Notes under the pieces: generated by a model
The model's database searches: none
What the model was told of the DNA's origin: nothing
What the model saw: only the letters and a program-made list of their open reading frames with translations
Origin: Melastoma dodecandrum
Lineage: Eukaryota > Streptophyta > Magnoliopsida > Myrtales > Melastomataceae
DNA length: 64,000 bases
Direction of reading: 5' to 3'
Assembly: GCA_029817715.1 (NCBI GenBank)
Contig: JARUPY010000090.1
Span: 868,001 to 932,000, forward strand
In this document: one piece after another, positions 17,546 through 25,218 of the stretch
Layout: each line of letters starts with the position of its first letter
Numbering within the stretch: the stretch's first letter is position 1
Made by a program: the position numbers and the translations under genes

Positions 17546-18176
17546 ATGGGACACTCAGAATTCGATCCGGGAGTCAAAGAACGGCGCCCCTGGAATGTTG
17601 GCCGAAAGCTCGGCGCCAAGCGAGCTTTAAAGCCACAACAAGTCTGGGCTGCTCGGTTCTGGCTTGATCGGGAAGGCCGGTTACGTGATCGCGCCATGTT
17701 CGATCTGGCGGTCGACAGCAAGCTGCGTGGCTGTGATCTTGTGAAGGTCAAGATCGGCGACCCCGTCACTGGAAGCCGGGTTCGAAACCGCGCGATCGTG
17801 GTCCAGCAGAAGACCGGCCAGCCCGTCCAATTCGAGCTGCTCGACCCAGCCCGGAGCAGCATTCTGGCTTGGCTGGAACGTCGAGGCGGCCTTCTCGACC
17901 ACTTCGTCTTTCCGATCCGGTCGACCATCTCGGCACATGAGCACGCGTCAGTACGCGCGGCTGGTCGACGAGTGGGTGACTGGAATCGGGTTACGACCAG
18001 AAGACTATGGCACCCATTCGCTCCGGCGAACGAAGGCATCGATCATCTACAAGCAGACCGGCAACTTGCGAGCGGTGCAGATCCTTCTCGGGCATACGAA
18101 GATCGAAAGCACAGTCCGTTACCTCGGCGTGGATGTTGAAGATGCGCTAACCTTGTCTGAACGTACGGAGATCTGA
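17546..18176 (+). pseudogene. Tyrosine recombinase/integrase, frameshifted
   Basis: Two frames together spell one phage-integrase-type protein of about 210 residues. The first (from ATG 17546) covers the start through SILAWLERRGG and HFVFP; the second (in frame from 17937) carries STRQYARLVDEW, the catalytic GTHSLRRTKASIIYK (H..R box) and VQILLGHTKIESTVRYLG (HTK and tyrosine box). The change of frame falls at about 17918-17936 and is best explained by two single-base losses within about 20 bp. Relatives of this short recombinase are common beside mobile DNA in Hyphomicrobiales. The protein is presumably inactive. Confidence 0.8.
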
Positions 18177-18489
18177 GCGGAGAGTCGCAGCCCCGACCGA
18201 GTCGATCGAGGCTGCGTCTTCCGCGCCCATCTCAGCCGTTCACGATTGCCTATCTCAGCCCAGAAAGCTGCCGTTCGCAGTGAGCTGCCTATCGCAGGAC
18301 TCCAGATTGCGAGCTTTCGCCGACAGTATCGCGGCGGATGCGGCGGCGGGGCCAGTACGGAAATATCGCATTTCTCGTCTCGCATGTAATTTCTTACAGC
18401 CTAAGACCTAATTACCGAATTCGACAAAATCGCAAAGAGGATAACGTAACGGAAATCCTTCACATTAACGGGAACGTTCAGGTTGTCCT
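18177..18489. other. Intergenic remnant, no gene seen
   Basis: About 310 bp after the broken recombinase. Frames are short and shadow-like. The text resembles non-coding flanks of mobile elements, but no inverted ends or duplicated target could be identified by eye. Confidence 0.35.
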
Positions 18490-18744
18490 TTGATTGACGT
18501 GCCATGCTATCGCCCACAATCGATAGAGAAGCCAAATGTCCACAACATAGTATCTCTGGCTGAGCGTCTGCGCGAGAGCTTCCCAAGAACCGACGATGAC
18601 GACGGCGGCGAATTTCTGATACGAGAAGGGCTTGATCTACTTGCCGCTTATCGCTCTATCGAAAATGCAGACGTGCGATTATCGTTGCTTCGTCTTATAA
18701 AGACGACGGCAGTCTCGTTGCACTCGGATGCCAATCGATCTTAG
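18490..18744 (+). CDS. Small hypothetical protein (84 aa)
   Basis: An 84-codon frame starting at TTG 18490. The C-terminal two thirds looks protein-like and acidic then helical: RLRESFPRTDDDDGGEFLIR, LDLLAAYRSIENADVRLSLL, RLIKTTA. Similar short proteins with an AYRxIxxxxxRxxxLxL helix occur beside or inside regulator genes in alphaproteobacteria, but I cannot name a family. The true start is uncertain because no ATG is available in frame. It sits between two mobile-element remnants. Confidence 0.45.
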   Translation: MIDVPCYRPQSIEKPNVHNIVSLAERLRESFPRTDDDDGGEFLIREGLDLLAAYRSIENADVRLSLLRLIKTTAVSLHSDANRS

Positions 18745-19191
18745 GTTTCGTGTCATCGAAAATCTCTGTCCGCGCGAGGGCGCGTAACGGCCTGGCAGCC
18801 ATCAAAGCGAAAAGGTTCACACACGTCGATAAGACGCAAACGCCGATCGTCGACACGTCGTCAACCGATGCGTCGGCGGGGAGGTTGCCGCGCTCCGCGA
18901 CCTCGGGTGCTGCCCTGGGCGAGGGGGAGTTCGACGGGTGGCGGAGGCTGTCATTCGCGGTGCTGTTGATCGTGCGCCTACGTTTTATGTTCAAGCTTGA
19001 GGCGTCAGCACTGATGTTCGCGCGCCTTCACAAGCCGACGCTTGTCCAGATGCGATGCGAGCGAACGCCTTAGTCTGCGGCACATTCGACCTCCAGAATT
19101 GCCTGGAAATCCGACCACACGAAGAGACCGACGGAAGTGGTGTTGCTGCGCCAGTTGCCGAGCGGGCATCCGGTCGACCAGCGAGTGATGG
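18745..19191. other. Intergenic stretch left of the IS91-type element
   Basis: About 450 bp. A 107-codon plus-strand frame (18750-19073) overlaps minus-strand frames and shows no domain; I do not support it as a gene. No terminator or RNA gene is evident. Confidence 0.35.
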
Positions 19192-19208
19192 CCGAAGAAC
19201 GAACCCGC
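19192..19208. repeat. Left 17-bp inverted repeat
   Basis: CCGAAGAACGAACCCGC matches 21690-21706 perfectly in inverse orientation. It runs into a local hairpin (CCCGCTTCGCGGG), a feature of IS91-type replication ends. The flanks outside do not match. Confidence 0.6.
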
Positions 19209-19318
19209 TTCGCGGGAGGGCGCGGGGTGACGGCGGTTTAGGACGAGAACCATTGCGCCTCGGTTGAGCGTCACTGGGCGCGAACAGAGCATCGGCTCCT
19301 TCACTCAGGAGCCTTACG

Positions 19319-20221
19319 ATGCACGACCTTCCGCTCGCCGCCGCGCCGATCAGTCCGCTGCGACAGCGTCTGATCGAAGATATGACCATGCGCCGGTTCT
19401 CGCACGAGACGCAGCGCAACTACATCCGCGATGTCGGGCGCTTCGCCACGTTCGTCGGGCGTGCGCCGGATACGGCGACGGCTGAGGACGTTCGCCGCTT
19501 CCAGGTCTAGCAGCAGGAAGCCGGCGTTCCCGTCCCGACCATGAACGCCATCGTGTCGGCGCTGCGCTTCTTCTTCACGCAGACGCTCGACCGTCCCGAC
19601 CTGGCGCGCCGGCTCGTCCGGGTGACCCATCGGCGCAAGCTGCCAGTGGTGCTGAGCCCCGAGGAGGGTCGTCGCCTGTTGAACGCGACGACCTGCCTCA
19701 AGCATCAGGCGGCGCTATCGGGCGCCTACGGCGCGGGGTTACGCGTCGCCGAGGTCGCGAGCCTGAAGGTCGGCGATGTCGACAGCGAGCGGATGCTGCT
19801 CAGGGTCGAGCGCGGCAAGGGAGGGCGATATCGCAACGCCATGCTCTCCTTGGAGATGCTCACCTTGCTGCGGCAATGGTGGAAGATCGGCCGCCAACAG
19901 GGCGTGATGCATCGCGAGGGGTGGCTGTTCCCAGGGCAGCACGCCACCAAGCCGCTCAGCACCCGGCAGCTGCACCGCATCGTCGTGGAGGCGGCGCGGG
20001 CAGCGGAGATCACCAAGCGGGTCGGGCCGCATACGCTGCGCCACAGCTTCGCGACACACCTCCTCGAGCAGGACGTCAACATCCGCGTGATCCAGGTGCT
20101 GCTCGGGCATGCCAAGCTCGACAACACGGCGTTCTACACGCGCGTCGCGACGCGGACAGTGCGCACCGTGACGAGCCCGCTCGACAGGCTCGCGGTGCTG
20201 ATCGGAGAGACCACCAGCTGA
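19319..20221 (+). pseudogene. IS91-associated tyrosine integrase, nonsense mutation
   Basis: From ATG 19319 (ribosome site CAGGAG at 8 nt) to TGA 20221 there are 301 codons in one frame, interrupted once by TAG at 19508-19510, in the core-binding domain just after DVRRFQV. The downstream part holds an intact catalytic domain: GAYGAGLRVAEVASLKVGD (first Arg), VGPHTLRHSFATHLLE (HxLR), VIQVLLGHAKLDNTAFYTRV (H and Tyr). One or two substitutions in a sense codon would explain the stop. An internal restart at 19541 would give a 226-residue protein lacking the N-terminal arm, probably inactive. Confidence 0.85.
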
Positions 20222-20225
20222 CGCG

Positions 20226-21437
20226 ATGGCGTCATCGCTGGAAGTCGCCGACGTCTTCCGCCGCCACGGACCCGCCTATCGTGCGGCTCATGCCGGCCAC
20301 CTGAGCCTCGCCGAGCTGAAGGTGATGTCGGCGATCGAGACCTGCCGTACGGCGGCGCTCGGCGGTCATGTCGAGGCGTGCGAGGATTGCGGCCTCATCC
20401 GCATCGCTTACAACAGCTGTCGCAACCGGCATTGCCCCAAGTGCCAGGGCGCGGCGGCGCGCACTTGGCTGGCGGCGCGCGAGGCCGACCTGCCGCCGGT
20501 CGGCTACTTCCATGTCGTCTTCACCGTGCCAGCCGCCGTCGCCGCCATCGCCTTCCACAACAAGGCGGTGATCTACGACCTCATGTTCAAGGCAGCGTCG
20601 CAGACCATGCTGACCATCGCCGCCGATCCAAAGCATCTCGGCGCCCGCATCGGCATCACCGCGGTGCTCCACACTTGGGGATCGGCGCTGACCCACCACC
20701 CGCACATCCACATGATCGTCCCGGGCGGCGGTCTCTCGCTCGACGGCACGCGCTGGGTTGCCTCGAAGCCGGCGTTCCTGCTGCCCGTTCGAGTTCTGTC
20801 GAAGCTGTTTCGCCGGCTGCTCTTGACCAAGATGATCGAGTTGCACGAGCAGAACCGGCTCGTCTTCTTCGGCGACCTCGCCGCGCTCGCCGAGCGCCCG
20901 TCCTTCCGTCGGCTCATGACGGCACTGCGCAAGAAGCGATGGGTGGTCTACGCCAAGCCGCCCTTCGCCGGCCCCGAGGCTGTGCTCGCCTACCTGTCGC
21001 GCTACACGCACCGCGTCGCCATCTCGAACCGCCGGCTGCTCGCGCTCGACGAGACCGGCGTCACCTTCCGCTACAAGGACTACCGCCGCGACGGCGCCGA
21101 TCGCCATCGCACCATGACGTTACCCGCCGACGAGTTCATCCGCCGCTTCCTGATCCACGTGCTGCCCAGCCGCTTCCACCGCATCCGCCACTACGGCCTG
21201 CTCGCCAGCGCCGGCCGCAAGGCCAATGTCGTCCGAGCCAGAGAGCTCATCGCCGAGATCGCGGCGACGCCGTCCAAGCATGCCCCCGAAGAGCCGGTCG
21301 ATCCAGCTTCATCGGATCCGCGTCCGCCGTGCCCATGTTGCGGCGGCCGCATGCTCCTCATCGAGATCTTCGAGCGCACGTATCAACCGCGCGCACCGCC
21401 ACGCCCGTTCATGGCGACCGGGATGGTGGTGCCGTGA
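20226..21437 (+). CDS. IS91-family HUH transposase
   Basis: A 403-residue rolling-circle transposase that appears intact. An N-terminal zinc-binding domain has cysteines at about 52, 55, 65, 70 and 73 (ACEDCG, NRHCPKC). The HUH metal site is HPHIH at 158-162, and the two catalytic tyrosines are Y256 and Y260 in AYLSRYTHRVAIS, the YxxxY arrangement of IS91. A C-terminal CPCCGGRM zinc knuckle follows. It nicks and transfers single strands at the element ends. The start is 4 bp after the integrase stop. Confidence 0.92.
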   Translation: MASSLEVADVFRRHGPAYRAAHAGHLSLAELKVMSAIETCRTAALGGHVEACEDCGLIRIAYNSCRNRHCPKCQGAAARTWLAAREADLPPVGYFHVVFTVPAAVAAIAFHNKAVIYDLMFKAASQTMLTIAADPKHLGARIGITAVLHTWGSALTHHPHIHMIVPGGGLSLDGTRWVASKPAFLLPVRVLSKLFRRLLLTKMIELHEQNRLVFFGDLAALAERPSFRRLMTALRKKRWVVYAKPPFAGPEAVLAYLSRYTHRVAISNRRLLALDETGVTFRYKDYRRDGADRHRTMTLPADEFIRRFLIHVLPSRFHRIRHYGLLASAGRKANVVRARELIAEIAATPSKHAPEEPVDPASSDPRPPCPCCGGRMLLIEIFERTYQPRAPPRPFMATGMVVP

Positions 21438-21689
21438 CCCGGTACGGCTTGTCTCTGCCTCATCGAGACCGTGCCCGGTCGCGATCGCCGGATCTTTACG
21501 CGATCAGCGAGCAGCGCAGTCCGTCCGATCAAGAAGAGCGGTCGCGCGGGCGATCCGTGCAGTCCAAACCACCGCAAGGCCGCCGATGCATCGACATTCC
21601 ACCACGTCTTTGAAGCCGCAACCGTGCCTTCATAGCTAGCCGGCTGGACACGCGCGGATCAAACCCCCATAGCGCTACATCAACGGCCC

Positions 21690-21706
21690 GCGGGTTCGTT
21701 CTTCGG
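21690..21706. repeat. Right 17-bp inverted repeat
   Basis: GCGGGTTCGTTCTTCGG is the exact reverse complement of 19192-19208. It lies 253 bp beyond the transposase stop, which is about where the origin end of an IS91-type element is expected. Confidence 0.6.
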
Positions 21707-22030
21707 AGACTTTCGTACGCCTCCGGCGCCCGAAACTCTTCACGAAAGCTGCCGGTCTGTTTCGCGGGAATGCCATGTTGGATAGCAGACGGGCTACCTC
21801 CACCGTTTTTGCAGAACCATAGCTCAGGCGCTCGCGGCGTGCCGCGGTCGCGGCACACCGCAGTCCGAAGGTTGAGGTCACGTCGACTCCGCCAATCGAT
21901 GCTTTTGCTGCGAGAGGACTAGCAGCGCTCGACGGTCGGGCATGATCGCGGAGCTTTGACGTTCATGCCGAGCAGCTCGGCAACAGCATCGACCGGCGCG
22001 GCCGCCCGCCTAGGCCCTTGGCAAGCTCCC
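21707..22030. other. Intergenic stretch, no gene supported
   Basis: About 320 bp (590 bp counting from the transposase stop). Minus-strand frames of 68 and 109 codons overlap each other and resemble neither a transposase nor a known family. No repeat beyond the 17-bp one is seen. Confidence 0.35.
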
Positions 22031-22372
22031 TCACGCAACCCGAGTCCTGGCAATGCGCGGCTTCTTGCAGGCCGACGCTGTAGCGAGGCCGCGCTTAAGC
22101 TGTTCGTGAGGGCGGCGGCTCGGTGGTATGTGCTCCGCGGGCAGTTCGTGGAAGCTTGCAGTTAGACGCCCCATCACTGCGCCTTGCTCATTTCGCAGCT
22201 GGCAGTAGCACTCCACAGTCCCAGATCTATTATCTCCCGTGGCGCTCAAAACAGCTTCTCTGAGCACATCCGGTATAGCTTCCCTTGCTTTGGCCCATGC
22301 TTCACCGTCATCGGCCAGTGAAAGGCCGTCGGCATCGATCGCGTCGTGAATATCAAAGAAATAGAGCGGCAT
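22031..22372 (-). CDS. DUF6894 domain protein
   Basis: A 113-residue protein starting MPLYFFDIHDAIDADGLSLA, the signature opening of DUF6894 proteins (PxYFFDxHDG...D..G..L.D...A), followed by AWAKAREAIPDVLRE and a GRLTASFHEL strand. Family members are usually about 75-90 residues; here about 30 extra basic residues (SRRPHEQLKRG onward) follow, possibly a read-through into decayed DNA. The family is widespread in Methylobacterium and Bradyrhizobium relatives, often in multiple copies, and has no known function. Confidence 0.8.
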   Translation of the reverse strand: MPLYFFDIHDAIDADGLSLADDGEAWAKAREAIPDVLREAVLSATGDNRSGTVECYCQLRNEQGAVMGRLTASFHELPAEHIPPSRRPHEQLKRGLATASACKKPRIARTRVA

Positions 22373-22421
22373 GCTATCTCCTGCGCAGCTTGCCAGTGTG
22401 AAGCCTGCCGCCTCGGCGTCT

Positions 22422-22435
22422 TTGACCTAGGTCAA
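22422..22435. promoter_or_regulatory. Perfect 14-bp palindrome, CRP/FNR-like site
   Basis: TTGACCTAGGTCAA is a perfect palindrome located between the divergent DUF6894 gene (start 22372) and the NRAMP-like gene (start 22534). It has the CRP/FNR-family TTGA-N6-TCAA architecture but TTGAC half sites rather than TTGAT, so a different family member or relaxed recognition is possible. Confidence 0.45.
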
Positions 22436-22533
22436 GATGCGTTTCCTCAGATCAAGTAAGGTGGCGGAATGGCTCCTGCGCGTCATTGATCGAGCGCAAG
22501 GACCCGTGAATTCGGGCCCTGTAATCGAAGCTG

Positions 22534-23843
22534 ATGACGCTCGAAAACCTGCAGCGAAGTCGGCACTGCGAAATCGCCAGGACGGCAGGCCGCCGATTGA
22601 AGCGCCATCCCCTCGCGGGCATCGGCCCGGGCCTGATCACCGGGGTTGCCGACGACGATCCGAGTGGGATCGTCACCTATACGCAGGCCGGCGCGCAGTT
22701 TGGCCTCGACATGCTGTGGACGATGCCGTTGGCGTGGCCGTTGATGGCGGTTGTGCAAGAGATGTGTGCCCGCCTTGGGCGCGTCACCGGTAGGGGTCTT
22801 GCCGCCAACATGCGGGACACCTTCCCTCCGGTCGTCGTGCGGAGCGTCGTCGTCCTGCTATTCGCCGCCAACATGTTCAATATCGCCGCCGACGTGGCCG
22901 CGATGGGCGAGGTCGCCGAGCTGGTCAGCGGCTTCAATCGCCACCTGATGACGGCCGCCTTTGTCACCTTGACCCTGGCCCTGCAGATCTTCGTCCCGTA
23001 TCACCGCTACGTCTTCTACCTGAAGTGGCTGACCTTCTCGCTCGCGGCCTATGTCCTCGTCCTTTTCACCGTCCACGTTCCTTGGGGCGATGTGCTGCGC
23101 GCACGGCGCTCCCGCGCCTCAGGTTTGATGCTTCGACCGCGCAGATGGTCACGGCCATCTTCGGCACGACCATCTCGCCTTACCTCTTTTTCTGGCAGGC
23201 GTCGGAAGAGGTCGAGGATCTGGCGGCAAGGGCGGGATCGCGACCGCTTCGCGACGATCCGAAGGAGGCCGACGCCGAGACCTCACGGATCCGCCTCGAC
23301 ACGTGGAGCGGCATGTTCGTGTCGAACGCAGTCGCGTACGCCATCATCCTCGCCGCCGGCATCACGCTCCATGCCGCAGGCATTACGACGATCGACACGG
23401 CGGCGCAGGCGGCCAGCGCGCTGAGGCCGCTTGCCGGCAACTTTGCCTTCCTCCTGTTCGCCCTCGGGATCCTCGGCGTCGGGTTGATTGGCGTCCCAGT
23501 GCTCGCCGGGTCTGCCGGATACGCGGTCTCGGAAGCGCTGGGGTGGCGCTACGGTCTCGAACGCGAACTCAACGACGCACGCGGTTTCTATGCCATCATC
23601 GCTGTCAGCGTGCTCGCCGCTCTCGGCCTCCAATACAGCGGTATCAGCCCCATGCAGGCGCTCTACTGGAGTGCCGTCATCAACGGCGTGGTCGCTGTGC
23701 CACTGACCGCCATCGTCGTGTCCCTGTCCTCGAAGCCCGCCGTCATGGGCGCGTTCGTCTCTGGCGGCATGGCCCGCGCGGTCGGCTGGCTCACCGCCGC
23801 GATCATGGCGGCCGCTGCGGCCGGCATGGCGTTGCCGACGTAG
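22534..23843 (+). pseudogene. NRAMP-like metal transporter, frameshifted
   Basis: Two overlapping frames give one membrane protein of about 436 residues. The first (ATG 22534) carries the N-terminal helices with GLITGVADDDPSGIVTYTQA; the second (to TAG 23843) carries TTISPYLFFWQASEEVEDL and five or six more helices. The frames join at 23102-23103, where one missing base in GTGCTGCGCGC-ACGGCG restores reading. TM1 has DPSG instead of the classical DPGN and TM6 has ISPY instead of the metal-binding MPH, a divergent branch of the superfamily, so manganese transport should not be assumed. Inactive unless the gap is a sequencing error. Confidence 0.85.
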
Positions 23844-23853
23844 CAAACGTCCG
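23843..23853. repeat. Left 11-bp direct repeat (target duplication candidate)
   Basis: GCAAACGTCCG, immediately outside the left inverted end and overlapping the last base of the NRAMP stop codon; it recurs exactly at 25051-25061. Confidence 0.6.
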
Positions 23854-23876
23854 GCACTAGGTAGCAAACTCACCAA
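23853..23876. repeat. Left terminal inverted repeat (24 bp)
   Basis: Matches 25027-25050 in inverse orientation with one mismatch in 24. Its core GGTAGCAAACTCACCAA (23860-23876) is perfectly conserved in the other copy. Confidence 0.7.
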
Positions 23877-23906
23877 GCGCCGTCTGCCGCTGGCCGCCTC
23901 GTTTTG

Positions 23907-24119
23907 CTAGCGTTCTAGCTCTGGCAGCAAGAGCAAGAGAGCGAAGCAGACTTGGCGAATTTCGTAGGGTGTAAGAGAGGTAGGGTCGCCCGTCCCGCGC
24001 TCAGCTTGCTCGGCAAGGCGATCCACCAAGTCTTCCGTATCGTTGGCAGGCTGAGGCAGTTCGTCCGCATCCACGGGACGCATACTTACGATGCGCTCCA
24101 CAGAAAACCTCTCCTTCAA
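23907..24119 (-). CDS. Small hypothetical protein (70 aa)
   Basis: A 70-residue acidic protein (MKERFSVERIVSMRPVDADE; DTEDLVDRLAEQAERGTGD; TSLTPYEIRQVCFALLLLLP). The composition looks like a genuine soluble helical protein with a hydrophobic C-terminal helix, and it is unlike the shadows on the opposite strand. It sits inside the transposon-like unit, transcribed toward its left end. No family recognised. Confidence 0.5.
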   Translation of the reverse strand: MKERFSVERIVSMRPVDADELPQPANDTEDLVDRLAEQAERGTGDPTSLTPYEIRQVCFALLLLLPELER

Positions 24120-24184
24120 TCGACGACTGCTATTAATCCCGAAGCTTGGCCTTCAGCCAAGCCGATGCGCGTTAGACCAAAGTA

Positions 24185-24649
24185 GTGGCCGCCGATCCCC
24201 ACGTCTTCTCTGCCCTGCGAGACAAAGCGCACGACCTCCGCTCAGCCATCACCACGTATGAAGAGCTGCTAGAGCGTTCCCGGCACGAGCTGGCGGTCGT
24301 CGCGGCCACGCTGAGCCTATTCAAGCGCGGCGACGATCGGATCACAGATCACCGGCCGGCGCACGTCCGCAACCTCTTTAAGCGCGGCGAGCCGCTTATG
24401 ATCTGCAAGACGGCCTTGGCGGCCAAGACCCGGGCCACGTTTCCCGGGGAAACACCGGCCGACATGACAACTCGGGAGTTAGCGGTCGCCTGCCTTGCCG
24501 CCCGCGAGTTTGATCATGAGGACCCGGTGCTGGTCCTGGCTATGACGGGGGTGCCGGCGGCCGTCCAGCGCCCCCTAACGCGGTCGCGCGGTACCGATCG
24601 ATCACCCTCGTCGGCCAGGCGCGAGGCCATGGCGGTAATAAAAGCGTGA
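24185..24649 (+). CDS. Hypothetical protein (154 aa)
   Basis: A 154-residue protein with an N-terminal coiled-coil-like helix (ALRDKAHDLRSAITTYEELLERSRHELAVVAATLSLF) and a central winged-helix-like part (FKRGEPLMICKTALAA, then ADMTTRELAVACLAAREFD). Similar proteins with an N-terminal coil and a T-T-R-E-(L/I)-A motif occur across Methylobacterium and Bradyrhizobium and are annotated only as hypothetical. The C-terminal 40 residues are low-complexity and may reflect a frameshift. Start GTG 24185. It overlaps the upstream extension of the next frame by four bases. Confidence 0.55.
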   Translation: MAADPHVFSALRDKAHDLRSAITTYEELLERSRHELAVVAATLSLFKRGDDRITDHRPAHVRNLFKRGEPLMICKTALAAKTRATFPGETPADMTTRELAVACLAAREFDHEDPVLVLAMTGVPAAVQRPLTRSRGTDRSPSSARREAMAVIKA

Positions 24650-24708
24650 ACGCGACGCAACACCCTTCCTGGGGACGTATTATCTCTGCATTGGCGCGGA
24701 GGAGATTT

Positions 24709-24975
24709 ATGGTCAACACCAAGCTTACTCTAGCTTACGTTGCGAGAGCTTATGGCTTGTCGCAAAAAAATTTATTGGAGTATGAGGCGATGGGGCTGGT
24801 TTCGCCAACGTTGGTCGGAACGGACCGCCTTTACACTGATAAAGATTTCCTACGAATAAAAATAATTGAGAAGGGTAAGAAGTTGGGATTTTCTCTTCAG
24901 GAAATCCAACAGATTATTGAGGCTCGCGTTGTGATCTCCACCAGCGCCATTCCGCAAGACGATAAAAAATCCTGA
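24709..24975 (+). CDS. MerR-type mini-regulator (88 aa)
   Basis: An 88-residue protein consisting of little more than a MerR helix-turn-helix: LTLAYVARAYGLSQKNLLEYEAMGLV, then RLYTDKDFLRIKIIEKGKKLGFSLQEIQQII, matching the HTH, wing and second helical pair of MerR regulators. The long dimerisation coil and effector domain are absent, as in short MerR-like excisionases and CbpM-like proteins. ATG 24709 has an excellent GGAGGAG site at 4 nt, so I prefer it to the start 63 bp upstream. Its codons are much AT-richer than the surroundings, pointing to foreign origin. Confidence 0.75.
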   Translation: MVNTKLTLAYVARAYGLSQKNLLEYEAMGLVSPTLVGTDRLYTDKDFLRIKIIEKGKKLGFSLQEIQQIIEARVVISTSAIPQDDKKS

Positions 24976-25026
24976 TAGAGTTACTGTCGAGATGCGGACG
25001 GCGACGAAACTCCAGCGTTTTCAACG

Positions 25027-25050
25027 TTGGTGAGTTTGCTACCTAATGCC
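25027..25050. repeat. Right terminal inverted repeat (24 bp)
   Basis: Inverse copy of 23853-23876 with one mismatch; TTGGTGAGTTTGCTACC (25027-25043) is the conserved core. Confidence 0.7.
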
Positions 25051-25061
25051 GCAAACGTCCG
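25051..25061. repeat. Right 11-bp direct repeat
   Basis: GCAAACGTCCG, identical to 23843-23853 and directly outside the right inverted end. Confidence 0.6.
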
Positions 25062-25151
25062 CGCTCACGAGCCCAGCCACGTTGCCGATGGTCGCCAGCA
25101 GGCCGCGGCCCCTCGATGACCCCATTCCTGTACGCCGATGTCCGAACGGTC

Positions 25152-25165
25152 TTGATCCCCATCAA
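25152..25165. promoter_or_regulatory. FNR/FixK-type box upstream of HdeD-like gene
   Basis: TTGATCCCCATCAA, a perfect TTGAT-N4-ATCAA site. Its centre is 60.5 bp before the HdeD-like start codon, consistent with class II activation from about -41.5. It belongs to a series of eight similar boxes between 25.1 and 36.0 kb. Confidence 0.7.
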
Positions 25166-25218
25166 GGCCGCAACGGCGGTTGCGTGGAACAACGCGGGGC
25201 CAAGCAAGCGAGGCCGCC

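Larger units (their letters stand above)
19192..21706 (+). mobile_element. IS91-family element with accessory tyrosine integrase
   Basis: A 2.5-kb unit containing a tyrosine integrase (broken) followed 4 bp later by an IS91-type Y2/HUH transposase, a gene pair known from several IS91-family members. The outer limits given are two perfect 17-bp inverted repeats (19192-19208 and 21690-21706). IS91 elements normally lack terminal inverted repeats and move by rolling-circle transposition, so the repeats may lie inside or near the true ori and ter ends. No target duplication is seen, as expected for the family. Confidence 0.7.
23854..25050. mobile_element. 1.2-kb transposon-like unit without transposase
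   Basis: Bounded by 24-bp inverted repeats with one mismatch and flanked by an exact 11-bp direct repeat, the pattern left by DDE transposition. It carries three small genes (70, 154 and 88 residues, one of them MerR-like and AT-rich) and no transposase, so it would be non-autonomous. An 11-bp duplication is within the range of IS4-related elements but I cannot assign a family. It landed exactly at the 3' end of the NRAMP-like gene. Confidence 0.6.

Noticed and set aside
20232..21107. 291-codon minus-strand frame over the IS91 transposase
   Set aside because: Antisense shadow; the plus strand has intact HUH and YxxxY motifs.
21529..21881. Overlapping minus-strand frames after the IS91 transposase
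   Set aside because: They overlap in different frames, show no transposase motifs, and one crosses the 17-bp inverted repeat.
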